A stretch of 64,000 nt of DNA from Bacteroidota bacterium. GTDB lineage: Bacteria > Bacteroidota > Bacteroidia > NS11-12g > UBA955. Shown here in pieces: positions 24,313 through 33,444 of the stretch. The stretch spans positions 1 through 64,000 of the forward strand of contig JAMLHC010000005.1 in NCBI GenBank assembly GCA_023957335.1, read 5' to 3'. Position 1 is the stretch's first letter, and each line of letters opens with the position of its first letter. The position numbers were made by a program, and so were the translations under genes. The notes beneath the pieces were generated by a model. The model made no database searches. It had not been told where the DNA came from and saw only the letters and a program-made list of their open reading frames with translations.

Positions 24313-25649
24313 GACAACTTTTTCTTAGCTCTTTTCAACTGCGCTATTTCTGCATTTTTCAAAAAACGGTATTTGCCTCGTTCGACTCCTTTTTTAGTAA
24401 AGGGTCCAAACATGACCCTATCTAACTTGACCACTGTATGTCCGATGTGTTCAAACATTCTTCTGACAATACGGTTTTTGCCACTGTGGATTTCAATTCC
24501 AACAACATTTTTTTCTATGGTATTTGCCAAAGCAATTTCATCTGCATGAATAAAACCGTCTTCGAGTTCTATTCCGTCTGCAAGTTGCGCAAGTTCTTCG
24601 TTGCTAATTTCTTTTTCGAGTGTTACCTCATATATTTTTTTTACTTCAAACGCAGGATGGGTAAGCTTTTGGGCTAATTCTCCATCATTTGTAAGCAATA
24701 ACACGCCTGAAGTTTTGCGGTCTAATCTTCCGATTGGATATACTCGAACATCAATTTCATCGGAAATTAAGTCCATTACTGTTTGTCTGTCCGATTCGTC
24801 TTTGGTGCTTGTAATATAGTTCTTGGGCTTATTCATCAGAATATATATAGGCTTTTCGGGTAGTATCTTATTGCCTTTATATTTCACTATATCGCGTTTG
24901 TTGACTTTGCTCCCAAGCTCTGTAACCACAGTGCCATTAACGGTAACAAGTCCATCTACAATCAGTTTGTCGGCTTCTCTTCTTGCACAAATTCCGGCAT
25001 TTGAAATGTATCGATTCAGACGAATGGGCCATTCAAATTTCATGTGTTCGTCTGCGTTGTCTTCGTCTTTGTATTTTTTATTAAAGTTGTCTTTTCCGTA
25101 GGATTTCTTCTTGTCAAATGGTTTTTTGTGGTCTCTGGAATGTGAAAATCTTGAGTCCTTTGTGTTATCAGCATAACGAGATTTTCTGAATTCTTTTTCT
25201 TCTTTGTCTGCATAGGGTTTCCTTTTGGCAAAAGACTCTCTTAAAGGTTTCTCGTGATATACTCTGTCATTTGACTTAGATGCAAACCCGCGTGAAGGTT
25301 TTTTGTACTCTCTTGATTCAGAATAAGGTTTTTCTTCGTCTCTAACTTTTGAAAAACGGGGGGAGCGAACACTTTTTACGTTCTTATTATTGATTCTTTT
25401 AGTAGGATATGAATCTCTCGAGGGCTTTTCTCGATTCGGCTTGTCATTTGACTTAGACGCAAATCCGCGCGAAGGTTTTTTGTACTCTCTTAATTCAGAA
25501 TAGGGTTTATCTTCGTTTCTATCTTTTGAAAAACGTGGGGCGCGAGCATTAGATTTATTATTGTCTTTAAATTCTTTTTTTGAATCTGACTTTTTAAAAG
25601 TACTCTTTTCGTTTTTTGAAGAAGAAGTTCTTCGAGCTTTGTTGTTCAT
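24309..25649 (-). CDS. RluB/RsuA-family rRNA pseudouridine synthase with repetitive basic N-terminus
   Basis: This 446-residue protein has a catalytic half with an S4 RNA-binding domain (about 210-255, LNRYISNAGICARREADKLI) and the RsuA-family motif GRLDRKTSGVLLLTNDG with catalytic Asp310. The first 200 residues are Lys/Arg/Ser-rich and low complexity, with two near-identical blocks at residues 36-82 and 95-141. Such tails are common in Bacteroidota rRNA enzymes and probably bind RNA non-specifically. I placed the start at ATG 25649, 20 bases after a TATCTTTG promoter element; the longer frame to 25703 crosses that element. Confidence 0.92.
   Translation of the reverse strand: MNNKARRTSSSKNEKSTFKKSDSKKEFKDNNKSNARAPRFSKDRNEDKPYSELREYKKPSRGFASKSNDKPNREKPSRDSYPTKRINNKNVKSVRSPRFSKVRDEEKPYSESREYKKPSRGFASKSNDRVYHEKPLRESFAKRKPYADKEEKEFRKSRYADNTKDSRFSHSRDHKKPFDKKKSYGKDNFNKKYKDEDNADEHMKFEWPIRLNRYISNAGICARREADKLIVDGLVTVNGTVVTELGSKVNKRDIVKYKGNKILPEKPIYILMNKPKNYITSTKDESDRQTVMDLISDEIDVRVYPIGRLDRKTSGVLLLTNDGELAQKLTHPAFEVKKIYEVTLEKEISNEELAQLADGIELEDGFIHADEIALANTIEKNVVGIEIHSGKNRIVRRMFEHIGHTVVKLDRVMFGPFTKKGVERGKYRFLKNAEIAQLKRAKKKLS
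25227..25544 (-). repeat. tandem coding repeat in the pseudouridine synthase
   Basis: Two units of 47 codons, 25404-25544 and 25227-25367, encode R(A/S)PRFSK-R-E-KPYSE and REYKKPSRGFASKSND and are highly similar at the DNA level. They are separated by about 36 bases of unrelated codons. Confidence 0.8.
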
Positions 25650-25669
25650 CGCAAGTGTGAATAAGACTG

Positions 25670-25677
25670 CAAAGATA
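25670..25677 (-). promoter_or_regulatory. -7 element of the pseudouridine synthase gene
   Basis: TATCTTTG on the minus strand matches TAnnTTTG and lies 20 bases before the ATG at 25649. No clear -33 element is visible. Confidence 0.55.
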
Positions 25678-25815
25678 TTCAGAATAAGCCGTTGAAATAT
25701 CAATATACCCTAAGGTCAAAACTTTGATATAGTAAATATTGTTAAAATGTGAGTTATAAACCTTAAATCAGAATGGACAAGGTTGGTTGTCAGCACGAGT
25801 TTGATTATAAAACTC

Positions 25816-26787
25816 TTATAATGGGGCTGGGATATAGATTTTTTGGATTAGTTCTTTGTATTCATCTTCCAAACTACTGTTGGAAGTGATGCCTCCGCCA
25901 CTCCTGAAATAGAATTGTTTGTCTTTGTTTTCTATAAATCGTATGGCAACTGCACTGTCAATGTTTTTGCCGTCAAAAAAACCAAAAACACCCGTGTAAT
26001 AGCCACGCGAGTCTATTTCACATTCATTTATTATCTCAATCGTTTTCTTTTTTGGTGCACCTGTGATGGAACCTGCCGGTAATATTTTGAATAAATTATC
26101 GGCAAAATGATTGCGCCAATCCGTAGGTAGTTTTCCGCTTATTTCTGAACTGGTTTGAAGTATTTCGCCTTTGTGTGTTTTGATATGGTCAATAAACCTA
26201 TACCTTGAAACTGTTATATCTTCTGCAATCATAGCTAAGTCGTTGCGTAGAAGGTCAACAATTGTGTTGTGTTCCCATTCTTCTTTTTTGTTGTTCAGCA
26301 ATTTATTTGCGGCATTCGCTATGCTTGCATCTATAGTGCCTTTCATTGGGTATGTAAAAATTTGTTCACCTTGTATTTTGATAAAACACTCAGGAGAAAA
26401 GACTACGAATTTGTTCTGAAACAACAGTTTGTACGGTGCATCCGATAGCTGAAAAATATCCATCAAACTGAGATTGGCATTGATTTTCGAAGAGAAAGTC
26501 AGATTGAGCAAATAGGTATATCCGTTGTTTAGGTAATCAAGTACAGTGTTAAACTTCTGTGCAAAAACTTCTTTTGATATTGGAAAATGTTCTAAGTTGA
26601 TTTTTTTCTGTACCTCATATTGAGTTCCGTTGCTCTTGCCTTTGAAGTCAAAGAAAATTCCTAATGCGGCAGCTTCTTCCGGCTTATACAACACGGGTGA
26701 GTTACATGAATAGTCTATCACAAAAATGAATGGCTGTTCTGCTTGCAGATATTCTGAAAAAAGTTCTTTAAAATGTTCCCTTTCCAT
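25816..26787 (-). CDS. pabB: aminodeoxychorismate synthase component I
   Basis: This 323-residue chorismate-binding enzyme shows YPMKGTIDASIANA, HNTIVDLLRNDLAMIAED, ILPAGSITGAPKKKTIEII and GYYTGVFGFFDG, the core of the PabB/TrpE family. It lacks the long N-terminal domain of TrpE, which favours PabB. With the glutaminase subunit encoded just upstream it makes 4-amino-4-deoxychorismate for folate. The two genes overlap by 20 bases, indicating coupled translation. Confidence 0.9.
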   Translation of the reverse strand: MEREHFKELFSEYLQAEQPFIFVIDYSCNSPVLYKPEEAAALGIFFDFKGKSNGTQYEVQKKINLEHFPISKEVFAQKFNTVLDYLNNGYTYLLNLTFSSKINANLSLMDIFQLSDAPYKLLFQNKFVVFSPECFIKIQGEQIFTYPMKGTIDASIANAANKLLNNKKEEWEHNTIVDLLRNDLAMIAEDITVSRYRFIDHIKTHKGEILQTSSEISGKLPTDWRNHFADNLFKILPAGSITGAPKKKTIEIINECEIDSRGYYTGVFGFFDGKNIDSAVAIRFIENKDKQFYFRSGGGITSNSSLEDEYKELIQKIYIPAPL

Positions 26788-27358
26788 AATTAAGATTCAA
26801 AAAATTTCGGATGATACTATTACCACAAGACGTTAAAAAAGATTCAGGATGAAACTGAATTCCATAGATGTTGTATTCCTTGTGTTTGACAGCCATTAAT
26901 AATCCCTCATCGGTGGTTCCCAATATTTGCAAACTTTCAGGCAGAGATTCTGTTTTGATTGCCCATGAATGATATAATCCAACTTCAATCTGTTGTGCTA
27001 AGTCATGGAAAAGGGCAGAGGTAGTGTTAATGTTAATCATTTTTTTATGTCCGTGAACGGGCTTGTCCATTCGGAATAACTGTCCGCCAAAATATTCGCA
27101 AATTGCTTGATGTCCCAAGCAAATTCCGAGTAGTGGTTTTTGGATTTGTATGCAATGATGAATAGCCTTTTCAATGGCAGGAAACTCGGTTGATTTACCC
27201 GGTCCCGGTGAGATGATTATCTTGTCAAATTGCAATAAATCTTCAAGTGTTACTTTGTCGGATTTGATAACTTCAAAACTGCAATCTCTGAATGAGCGCA
27301 ACAAATTGACAATGTTGAAGGTAAATGAATCATAGTTGTCAATCAGCAGTACATTCAT
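26768..27358 (-). CDS. pabA: aminodeoxychorismate/anthranilate synthase glutaminase subunit
   Basis: This 196-residue class I glutamine amidotransferase has LLIDNYDSFTFNIVNLL at the N-terminus, ISPGPG for the oxyanion region, nucleophile Cys80 in LLGICLGHQAI and the His-Glu pair in YGIQFHPESFL. It supplies ammonia to the PabB partner. Such subunits can serve both folate and tryptophan synthesis; the pabB neighbour argues for folate here. I chose ATG 27358 (MNVLLIDNYD) over 27370, which adds four residues. Confidence 0.9.
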   Translation of the reverse strand: MNVLLIDNYDSFTFNIVNLLRSFRDCSFEVIKSDKVTLEDLLQFDKIIISPGPGKSTEFPAIEKAIHHCIQIQKPLLGICLGHQAICEYFGGQLFRMDKPVHGHKKMININTTSALFHDLAQQIEVGLYHSWAIKTESLPESLQILGTTDEGLLMAVKHKEYNIYGIQFHPESFLTSCGNSIIRNFLNLNYGKGTF

Positions 27359-27379
27359 GAGATAGTGCAAAAAGCGGAT

Positions 27380-28144
27380 TTAAAACTTCAATTCTGTCAT
27401 AGCAGCACAGTGGTCACTATGGTTGTATTCCGGCAATAAGCAAGCACTTGTCAGGTGGTCGTGTAAAGATTCACTTGCCGAGATATAATCAATGCGCCAG
27501 CCTTTGTTTCGTGCCCGTGCTCCGGCTCGATAACTCCACCATGAATATTGCTGTGGCTCTACATGAAAGCGTCTGAAAGTATCTATAAATCCTGATTCAA
27601 AAAAAGTATCCATCCATTCGCGCTCCTCAGGAAGAAAGCCGCTACTGTTCTTGTTTCCTATCGGGTCATGAATGTCAATTGGGCGGTGGCATATATTGTA
27701 ATCTCCGCAGATGAGCAGTCTGGGAAACTCTTTTTTTAGCTTGTTCACATAATTAAGAAAATATGTCAAAAAGTTCATTTTCACTTCTTGCCTTATATCT
27801 CCGCTTGAACCGGATGGAAAGTATGCGCTGATGACTGAAAAATCTTTGTAATCTGCTCTTATTACCCTGCCTTCACTATCATATAACTCATGCCCACACC
27901 CTAAGTTAATATTGTGAGGTTGCACCTTACTTAGTATAGCCGTTCCGCTGTAGCCTTTTTTTTGTGCCGGGTACCAATGACAATGATACCCGAGATTGGT
28001 AAATGCATCAATAGGAATTTGGTCTTCTGTGGCTTTAATCTCTTGCAAGCAAAGAATATCAGGAGATTTGTCTTGCAAAAAGTTTATAACCCCCTTATTC
28101 ATAGCCGCTCTTATTCCGTTGACATTATAGGTCATCACTTTCAT
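27380..28144 (-). CDS. xth: exodeoxyribonuclease III
   Basis: This 254-residue apurinic/apyrimidinic endonuclease has MTYNVNGIRAAMNKG, ILCLQEIKA (metal-binding Glu), LICGDYNICHRPID (Asp, Asn) and NHSDHCAAM (catalytic Asp-His). It nicks DNA at abasic sites in base-excision repair. The ATG is only 5 bases from a TACTTTTG promoter element, so the transcript looks leaderless. It may be cotranscribed with pabA/pabB, starting 21 bases upstream of pabA. Confidence 0.94.
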   Translation of the reverse strand: MKVMTYNVNGIRAAMNKGVINFLQDKSPDILCLQEIKATEDQIPIDAFTNLGYHCHWYPAQKKGYSGTAILSKVQPHNINLGCGHELYDSEGRVIRADYKDFSVISAYFPSGSSGDIRQEVKMNFLTYFLNYVNKLKKEFPRLLICGDYNICHRPIDIHDPIGNKNSSGFLPEEREWMDTFFESGFIDTFRRFHVEPQQYSWWSYRAGARARNKGWRIDYISASESLHDHLTSACLLPEYNHSDHCAAMTELKF

Positions 28145-28149
28145 ATTGG

Positions 28150-28157
28150 CAAAAGTA
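28150..28157 (-). promoter_or_regulatory. -7 element of xth, leaderless
   Basis: TACTTTTG on the minus strand ends 5 bases before the ATG at 28144. Transcription would start at or next to the A of the start codon. Confidence 0.55.
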
Positions 28158-28210
28158 AGAGAATAAATTTCGGAAGTGGAACTTATTTTGAATGAGTCAT
28201 GCGCTTTTTC

Positions 28211-29395
28211 TCAATGACTCATCATCGCATTAACAATATTCTTTCTTAAATCGTAGAAATCCGGTCTAAGCTTACTGTCTCCATCTGTTCCATAGTTTAG
28301 AATAAGAACATAAATCTGATTAGAAACCGGAAAATAGAACATGTCCGCTGTATAACCTAAGTCCCTGCCTCGATGTCCATACGCATATTCTGTTTTTTTG
28401 TCACGGAGCATAAAATCTTTCATGCAACCCGCTCCTAATAAACGTTCTTCATATCCTTTTTCAGGAGGACCAAAAGTAAGCATCTGGTCTAACGAAGATT
28501 GGTTGATCAATGTTTTCTTTATGAATAATGCCTCGATGAAATCTCTCAAATCAAAAACATTGGAATACAGTCCTGTATAACCATTTCCGCTTCCTGTGTT
28601 ATAGCTGCTCAGATTTTCAAGATTCCCATTGTTATACAAATCGTAATAACCTTGTGCTACTTTGCCTTCAGGCAATGGGTCGAAATAGAAATAATAAGTA
28701 TTATTCAAGCCCAGCTGATCGATGATTTTTTCATGTAATAACTGAGCATGAGGTTTGCCTACAATGTTATCAATTATCATGCTCAATAAAAGTGTATTGG
28801 TATTGGAATAGGAGGGACCATCGCCCGGTGCATACAAAGGGTCTTTGCCACGTACATATTCAAGTATATCCATTTGGGTGCGGTGACGTGGAGGGTTGTT
28901 AAGCACATCTAAGTAAAATTTAGTGTCGGTTATTACGTCAAAGATTCCTGTATTGTGCATCAAGAGTTGTCGCACAGTTACTTCATTTGCATTAGCGATT
29001 CCCCTTAATTCAGTGGCGTTGAGATATTCATTTATTTTTTTGTCCAAGTCTAATTTCCCTTCTTCGTGTAGTTTAAAAGCCAATGTTCCCATAAAAATTT
29101 TGGTCAGGCTCGCCACTTTGGAAATATGGCAGGGTTGCATCTTGATTTTGTTTTTGATATCAGCATATCCCGCACTTCCAACATAAGTGCCGTTGCTGTC
29201 AACAACCAAAAGTGCAATTCCGGGAAATCCTTTGGCAACTGCATCGTTTAACAGTTTGTCAAATTGAGCTGTTTTGGGGTGTCCGCTATGCGTTTCAGAA
29301 GCTGTACAGACTTCGGATTGAGTAATACTCTCTTTTGAACACGAGACGAGTACTAATGAGATTATAAAAATGATGAAAAATTTGATTTGTTTCAT
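28211..29395 (-). CDS. lipid-anchored serine hydrolase of the beta-lactamase/DD-peptidase family
   Basis: This 394-residue lipoprotein has its lipobox at LVLVSC (Cys19). The class C-type active site has SLTK (Ser96, Lys99), YSNTN (YxN motif) and a late YGHRGRDLGYTADM supplying the third element (HxG-like). Family members include D-alanyl-D-alanine carboxypeptidases and esterases; no specific substrate can be chosen. Being a lipoprotein it acts on the periplasmic side. The following barrel protein starts 375 bases farther on and reads the same way. Confidence 0.88.
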   Translation of the reverse strand: MKQIKFFIIFIISLVLVSCSKESITQSEVCTASETHSGHPKTAQFDKLLNDAVAKGFPGIALLVVDSNGTYVGSAGYADIKNKIKMQPCHISKVASLTKIFMGTLAFKLHEEGKLDLDKKINEYLNATELRGIANANEVTVRQLLMHNTGIFDVITDTKFYLDVLNNPPRHRTQMDILEYVRGKDPLYAPGDGPSYSNTNTLLLSMIIDNIVGKPHAQLLHEKIIDQLGLNNTYYFYFDPLPEGKVAQGYYDLYNNGNLENLSSYNTGSGNGYTGLYSNVFDLRDFIEALFIKKTLINQSSLDQMLTFGPPEKGYEERLLGAGCMKDFMLRDKKTEYAYGHRGRDLGYTADMFYFPVSNQIYVLILNYGTDGDSKLRPDFYDLRKNIVNAMMSH

Positions 29396-29414
29396 ACTGC
29401 TATTAGACTATTTA

Positions 29415-30017
29415 TTATTTAAAAGGAAAAAATCTGACTCCAAGATGCAAAGCACTATTGGGTAAAACGGGTACATATTTGTTTACAAAAGGTGCTTGCA
29501 ACCAGAATTGGTATTGTAAAAATACATCCAAGGGCAATTTCTTAGATTGTTGAAAGTCATAGCCCAGAGCCAAAGAAAAACTTCCCATAAACTGAGGACG
29601 TCCCCATTTGCCGGTTTCTTTATATTCTCCATTGTCAAATTTGAATTGTTGAAGGTTGACAAAAGAATGAAGATAGCCTATACCCAACAAACTTTGAGCA
29701 TACAATCCCGAATGGATATTATATTGATAACCTAATTCCGAGTATAACTGAATGGCATTTTGCGAAAACTGATGATACAGATAGCCGAGTTTCAATGTTT
29801 GGAAAAGTTCACTGCGCTTGCCTTTACTATAAAGATAGGAAGATCCGATGCTTATACCCGGATGGATAGTCTTACTGAAAACGCCTGCATACCCCGAGCC
29901 CGGTAGCATTGTTCCGTTATTGAAGATACTGATGGAGATGGGGAATTTTTGTTCTTGTGAAGCCTGTAAACTATGCAGCATCAAGGCAAAGCACAAAACG
30001 ATTGCAAGTCTTTTCAT
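29415..30017 (-). CDS. small outer-membrane barrel protein, unknown function
   Basis: This 200-residue protein has a cleavable signal (MKRLAIVLCFALMLHSLQAS) and alternating amphipathic strands (GSSYLYSKGKRSELFQTLKL, FMGSFSLALGYDF), ending LGVRFFPFK, which fits a small eight-stranded barrel. I recognise no closer family. It lies upstream of the serine hydrolase gene on the same strand with a 19-base gap, so the two may be one transcript. Confidence 0.7.
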   Translation of the reverse strand: MKRLAIVLCFALMLHSLQASQEQKFPISISIFNNGTMLPGSGYAGVFSKTIHPGISIGSSYLYSKGKRSELFQTLKLGYLYHQFSQNAIQLYSELGYQYNIHSGLYAQSLLGIGYLHSFVNLQQFKFDNGEYKETGKWGRPQFMGSFSLALGYDFQQSKKLPLDVFLQYQFWLQAPFVNKYVPVLPNSALHLGVRFFPFK

Positions 30018-30110
30018 TTAGATTTATTGTTTAAGATTGGGACAAATCTAAACAATAAATTATTATTCCATTTTGAATTAAGATGAAGCTATTGATTGGA
30101 TGCTCAACGC

Positions 30111-30767
30111 TTATCGCAGGTCATCGGTCGTAGTCGCAGGATAGGCAATAGGGTCGTATTCAAAAAATTTTGTGTCCAAAGTCTGATTTGAAGTCTGAGA
30201 AGTGATATTGATAGTTTGACGAATTCCGCTTTTGTAGCTTATATCTACTTGTTTAATATTAGAATCAGATTCCTTTACATGAAGTATGATATAAAAATAG
30301 GGCTTTTTCTTGTCATTTGGATTCAAAGCCACCTTGTCATATTTGATATTGTCTTTGGTGTAAGTGCCGTCAAATTTTGATTGAAACCCTTTTTGATAAA
30401 AAGAAAAAATAGTAGCCGGGCTTATCTCAACATCTTTTGAATTATAAGTTTCAATCGTCAATTCTTTTGTCTTTTTCAGATAAGTCCAAATAGTTTTGCC
30501 ATTGCATATAATAACTTGCTCATCTAATTCGAGTTTGTATTTATCACCCTTAATCCAGATTTTACCTGCCTCAGTAACCGGTTCCATTTTTTCGGCTTTA
30601 TTTTCGGTAACAATGTTAAATTCAGTATATAATGCCTTTTGCGCTTTGTATGTCTTAGAAACTTTATCTAAAATTTCTTTGGCTTTTTGTTCTAAATCTA
30701 TTTGCGTAAACGCAAGGTTAGAGATTCCTAAAATGAGTGTGGTTGCTATAAAACTAAGGTATTTCAT
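30111..30767 (-). CDS. LolA-like outer-membrane lipoprotein carrier
   Basis: This 218-residue periplasmic protein has a signal (KYLSFIATTLILGISNLAFT) and the LolA half-barrel pattern: LDKVSKTYKAQKALYTEFNI, GKIWIKGDKYKLELDEQVII+CNGKTIW, then paired strands to the C-terminus. LolA carries lipoproteins across the periplasm to the outer membrane; Bacteroidota often encode several paralogues, some without a LolB partner. It directly follows ftsK (5-base gap), a conserved order in this phylum. Confidence 0.88.
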   Translation of the reverse strand: MKYLSFIATTLILGISNLAFTQIDLEQKAKEILDKVSKTYKAQKALYTEFNIVTENKAEKMEPVTEAGKIWIKGDKYKLELDEQVIICNGKTIWTYLKKTKELTIETYNSKDVEISPATIFSFYQKGFQSKFDGTYTKDNIKYDKVALNPNDKKKPYFYIILHVKESDSNIKQVDISYKSGIRQTINITSQTSNQTLDTKFFEYDPIAYPATTTDDLR

Positions 30768-30772
30768 TTCTA

Positions 30773-33295
30773 TTAATTATCAAGATTCATGTTATCCAAA
30801 AAATGTTCCAAACTCTCTATGTCATGAATAAGCACATCACGAGCTTTGGAGCCTCTGCTTCCGCCTACAATGCCCGCAGCTTCAAGTTGGTCTATGAGTC
30901 TTCCGGCACGATTGTATCCGATTTTGAGTTTGCGTTGTATCATTGAAGTAGAGCCTTGCTGTGTTTCTACGACAATACGTGCCGCCTCGTCAAACATAGG
31001 GTCTTTGTCTTCTGCGTCAAAACTTGTATTGCCTTCGCCTTCATCTCCCGGTGCTTCGGGTAAAATGAATGCACTTCCAAAACCCTTTTGGTCAGCAATA
31101 AAATCAGCAACTGCGTCTGCTTCAGGAGTGTCCACAAACGGACATTGCAGACGAATCAAATCACTACCTGAATAAAACAACATGTCGCCTTTTCCAATTA
31201 ATTGGTCTGCACCGTTACTGTCAAGAATAGTGCGGCTGTCAATCTTGGAAGTTACTCTGAAAGCTAATCTGGCAGGGAAATTCGCTTTGATTGTTCCTGT
31301 AATAATATTAACAGACGGACGCTGTGTCGCAAGAATAACATGGATTCCTACAGCACGTGCCAACTGTGCCAATCTGGCAATAGGTGTTTCGACTTCGCGT
31401 CCTGCGGTCATCATAAGATCTGCCACTTCGTCCACCACTACCACAATATAGGGCATGAATTCGTGTCCTTTGTCTGGATTTAATCTACGCTCTCTGAATT
31501 TGCTGTTATATTCAATGATATTTCTGCATCCTGCATCTTTGAGCAGGTCGTAGCGTTTGTCCATTTCCACACACAATGACTTTAGTGTGTCTGTTACCTG
31601 AGAAGTGTCTGTAATAATGGCATCACTATCTCCGGGGAGTTTTGCCAGAAAATGTTTTTCTAATTTATTGTATAAAGAAAGTTCAACTTTCTTGGGGTCA
31701 ACCATCACAAATTTTAATTCAGTCGGATGCTTTTTGTACAATAAAGAAATAATCAAACAGTTCAGCCCTACTGATTTTCCTTGCCCTGTTGCACCAGCCA
31801 CCAACAAGTGAGGCATTTTTGCAAGGTCGGCTATATAGAGCTCGTTGGAGATGGTTTTTCCCAGAATAACAGGAAGTTCAAATTTACTTTCTTTGAATTT
31901 CTTGCTCTTGATTACGGAACTCATAGGCACCATTTCCGGTTTTTTATTAGGCACTTCAATTCCGATTGTTCCTTTGCCGGGTATCGGAGCAATGATACGA
32001 ATACCTAAGGCAGCAAGACTTAATGCAATGTCGTCTTCAAGATTCTTTATTTTGGAAATTCGTACTCCTGTCTCAGGTATAATTTCATATAAAGTAACTG
32101 TGGGACCGATTGTAGCTTTAATTTCCTTGATTCCTATGTTGTAGTTTCGCAAAGTGTCCTGAATCATCTTCTTGCTGCTTTCTAATTCATCGCGGTCGAT
32201 TTCAGCTCGGCTTACTTCATACTCAGTAAGTAGGGCATCTGTTGGAAATTGATATCCGGGCAAATCCAACCATGGGTCATAAGGCTCGTCAATACCGAAA
32301 TGCTCTTTTCTTTCGGGTGTGTTTTCAGGATTTTCAGATATTTCTATTTCAGGCGTTTCTTCTATTGCAAGTGGAATGTCGTTACTGTCAACATCTCCTT
32401 CTATATTTAATTCTTTAGGTTCGTCAAGGTTAATCAGTTGGATGTCATCTTCCACGCTTTCATCCGATTCTTCGGGATGTGTTAAGGAGATTTCTTCAGG
32501 TTTTTCCTCCCAAGGAATATCGTCATCATTAAAGGAAGCTTCGGTGTCTTGGTCCTCAGAAATAATAGGGTCACTCTCATCAGCCAGCACACTTGTATCA
32601 GTTTGTAATTTGTTCTCAGGTGCACTTTGTTTCTTATTCAAAGAGGGTAGGATATTGAGTTTAAGATACACTGCCATGAAAATAAAACCTGTTAATGCAA
32701 GCAAAAAGGCTGCTCCAATAGTACCCAACAGACCTTTGAGCCATTCAAATCCGAAATAGCCGACTCCACCGCCAAGGAATAAAGACCCGCCTTGCATCCA
32801 GCCAAGTGCCAAAGTACCCCAAAGTAACAAAAACAACGTGATTCGGGCAAAACGTTTTTGTTTGAATAAGACTTTGCCGGTAAATAATTTGATACCAAAG
32901 TTGAACAATAATATTATAGGTAAAATGGCGAAAACTCCAAACCATCGGTAAACCAGTAAATAAGAGAGCATTGCACCAAATATACCCATAAAATTATGAG
33001 CCATAATGGGATTGTTAATTTTGAGCCAATTCCAACTTTTGCCAATTACCAGCGCTTGGTCTGAATTTCCTACAAACATATTTATCCAATAGGAAACATA
33101 GCTGAGCATAGTGTAAGCCGAAAATCCTATAATCACCAGCCCTAATAGTTGTAATGTTTTTGGGTCTTTAATTACAGAGCCTAAGGTCATTCCACCCACA
33201 TCTTCACCAACCATGTTTTTTTGATTTGGAGCGGTTTCCAAAAAATCATCCATTGGTTTGTTGTCTTTTTTCTTTTCAGTATTCTTCCCAAACAC
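30773..33295 (-). CDS. ftsK: DNA translocase FtsK/SpoIIIE
   Basis: This 840-residue protein has four or five N-terminal membrane segments, an acidic linker (about 220-340), the alpha and beta motor domains with Walker A GATGQGKSVGLNC near residue 499 and Walker B YIVVVVDEVADLMM. The C-terminal gamma DNA-reading domain has QGSTSMIQRKLKIGYNRAGR. It pumps DNA through the division septum and activates XerCD recombination. The longest frame starts with GTG at 33295; ATG 33253 (MDDFLETAPN) is a reasonable alternative since neither has a clear ribosome-binding site. Confidence 0.94.
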   Translation of the reverse strand: MFGKNTEKKKDNKPMDDFLETAPNQKNMVGEDVGGMTLGSVIKDPKTLQLLGLVIIGFSAYTMLSYVSYWINMFVGNSDQALVIGKSWNWLKINNPIMAHNFMGIFGAMLSYLLVYRWFGVFAILPIILLFNFGIKLFTGKVLFKQKRFARITLFLLLWGTLALGWMQGGSLFLGGGVGYFGFEWLKGLLGTIGAAFLLALTGFIFMAVYLKLNILPSLNKKQSAPENKLQTDTSVLADESDPIISEDQDTEASFNDDDIPWEEKPEEISLTHPEESDESVEDDIQLINLDEPKELNIEGDVDSNDIPLAIEETPEIEISENPENTPERKEHFGIDEPYDPWLDLPGYQFPTDALLTEYEVSRAEIDRDELESSKKMIQDTLRNYNIGIKEIKATIGPTVTLYEIIPETGVRISKIKNLEDDIALSLAALGIRIIAPIPGKGTIGIEVPNKKPEMVPMSSVIKSKKFKESKFELPVILGKTISNELYIADLAKMPHLLVAGATGQGKSVGLNCLIISLLYKKHPTELKFVMVDPKKVELSLYNKLEKHFLAKLPGDSDAIITDTSQVTDTLKSLCVEMDKRYDLLKDAGCRNIIEYNSKFRERRLNPDKGHEFMPYIVVVVDEVADLMMTAGREVETPIARLAQLARAVGIHVILATQRPSVNIITGTIKANFPARLAFRVTSKIDSRTILDSNGADQLIGKGDMLFYSGSDLIRLQCPFVDTPEADAVADFIADQKGFGSAFILPEAPGDEGEGNTSFDAEDKDPMFDEAARIVVETQQGSTSMIQRKLKIGYNRAGRLIDQLEAAGIVGGSRGSKARDVLIHDIESLEHFLDNMNLDN

Positions 33296-33444
33296 CTGCG
33301 TAGTTTTCTAAAATTTGATTCGCAATATTCGATAATAAAGGAGAGCTGCGCCAATGAAAGATTTCCTACAAATGTTTAAAAGATAAAGAAAGTGTAAAAA
33401 ATAGTATGCTATTTTCGCCCTCAAACAAATTTAATAATTAAAGT

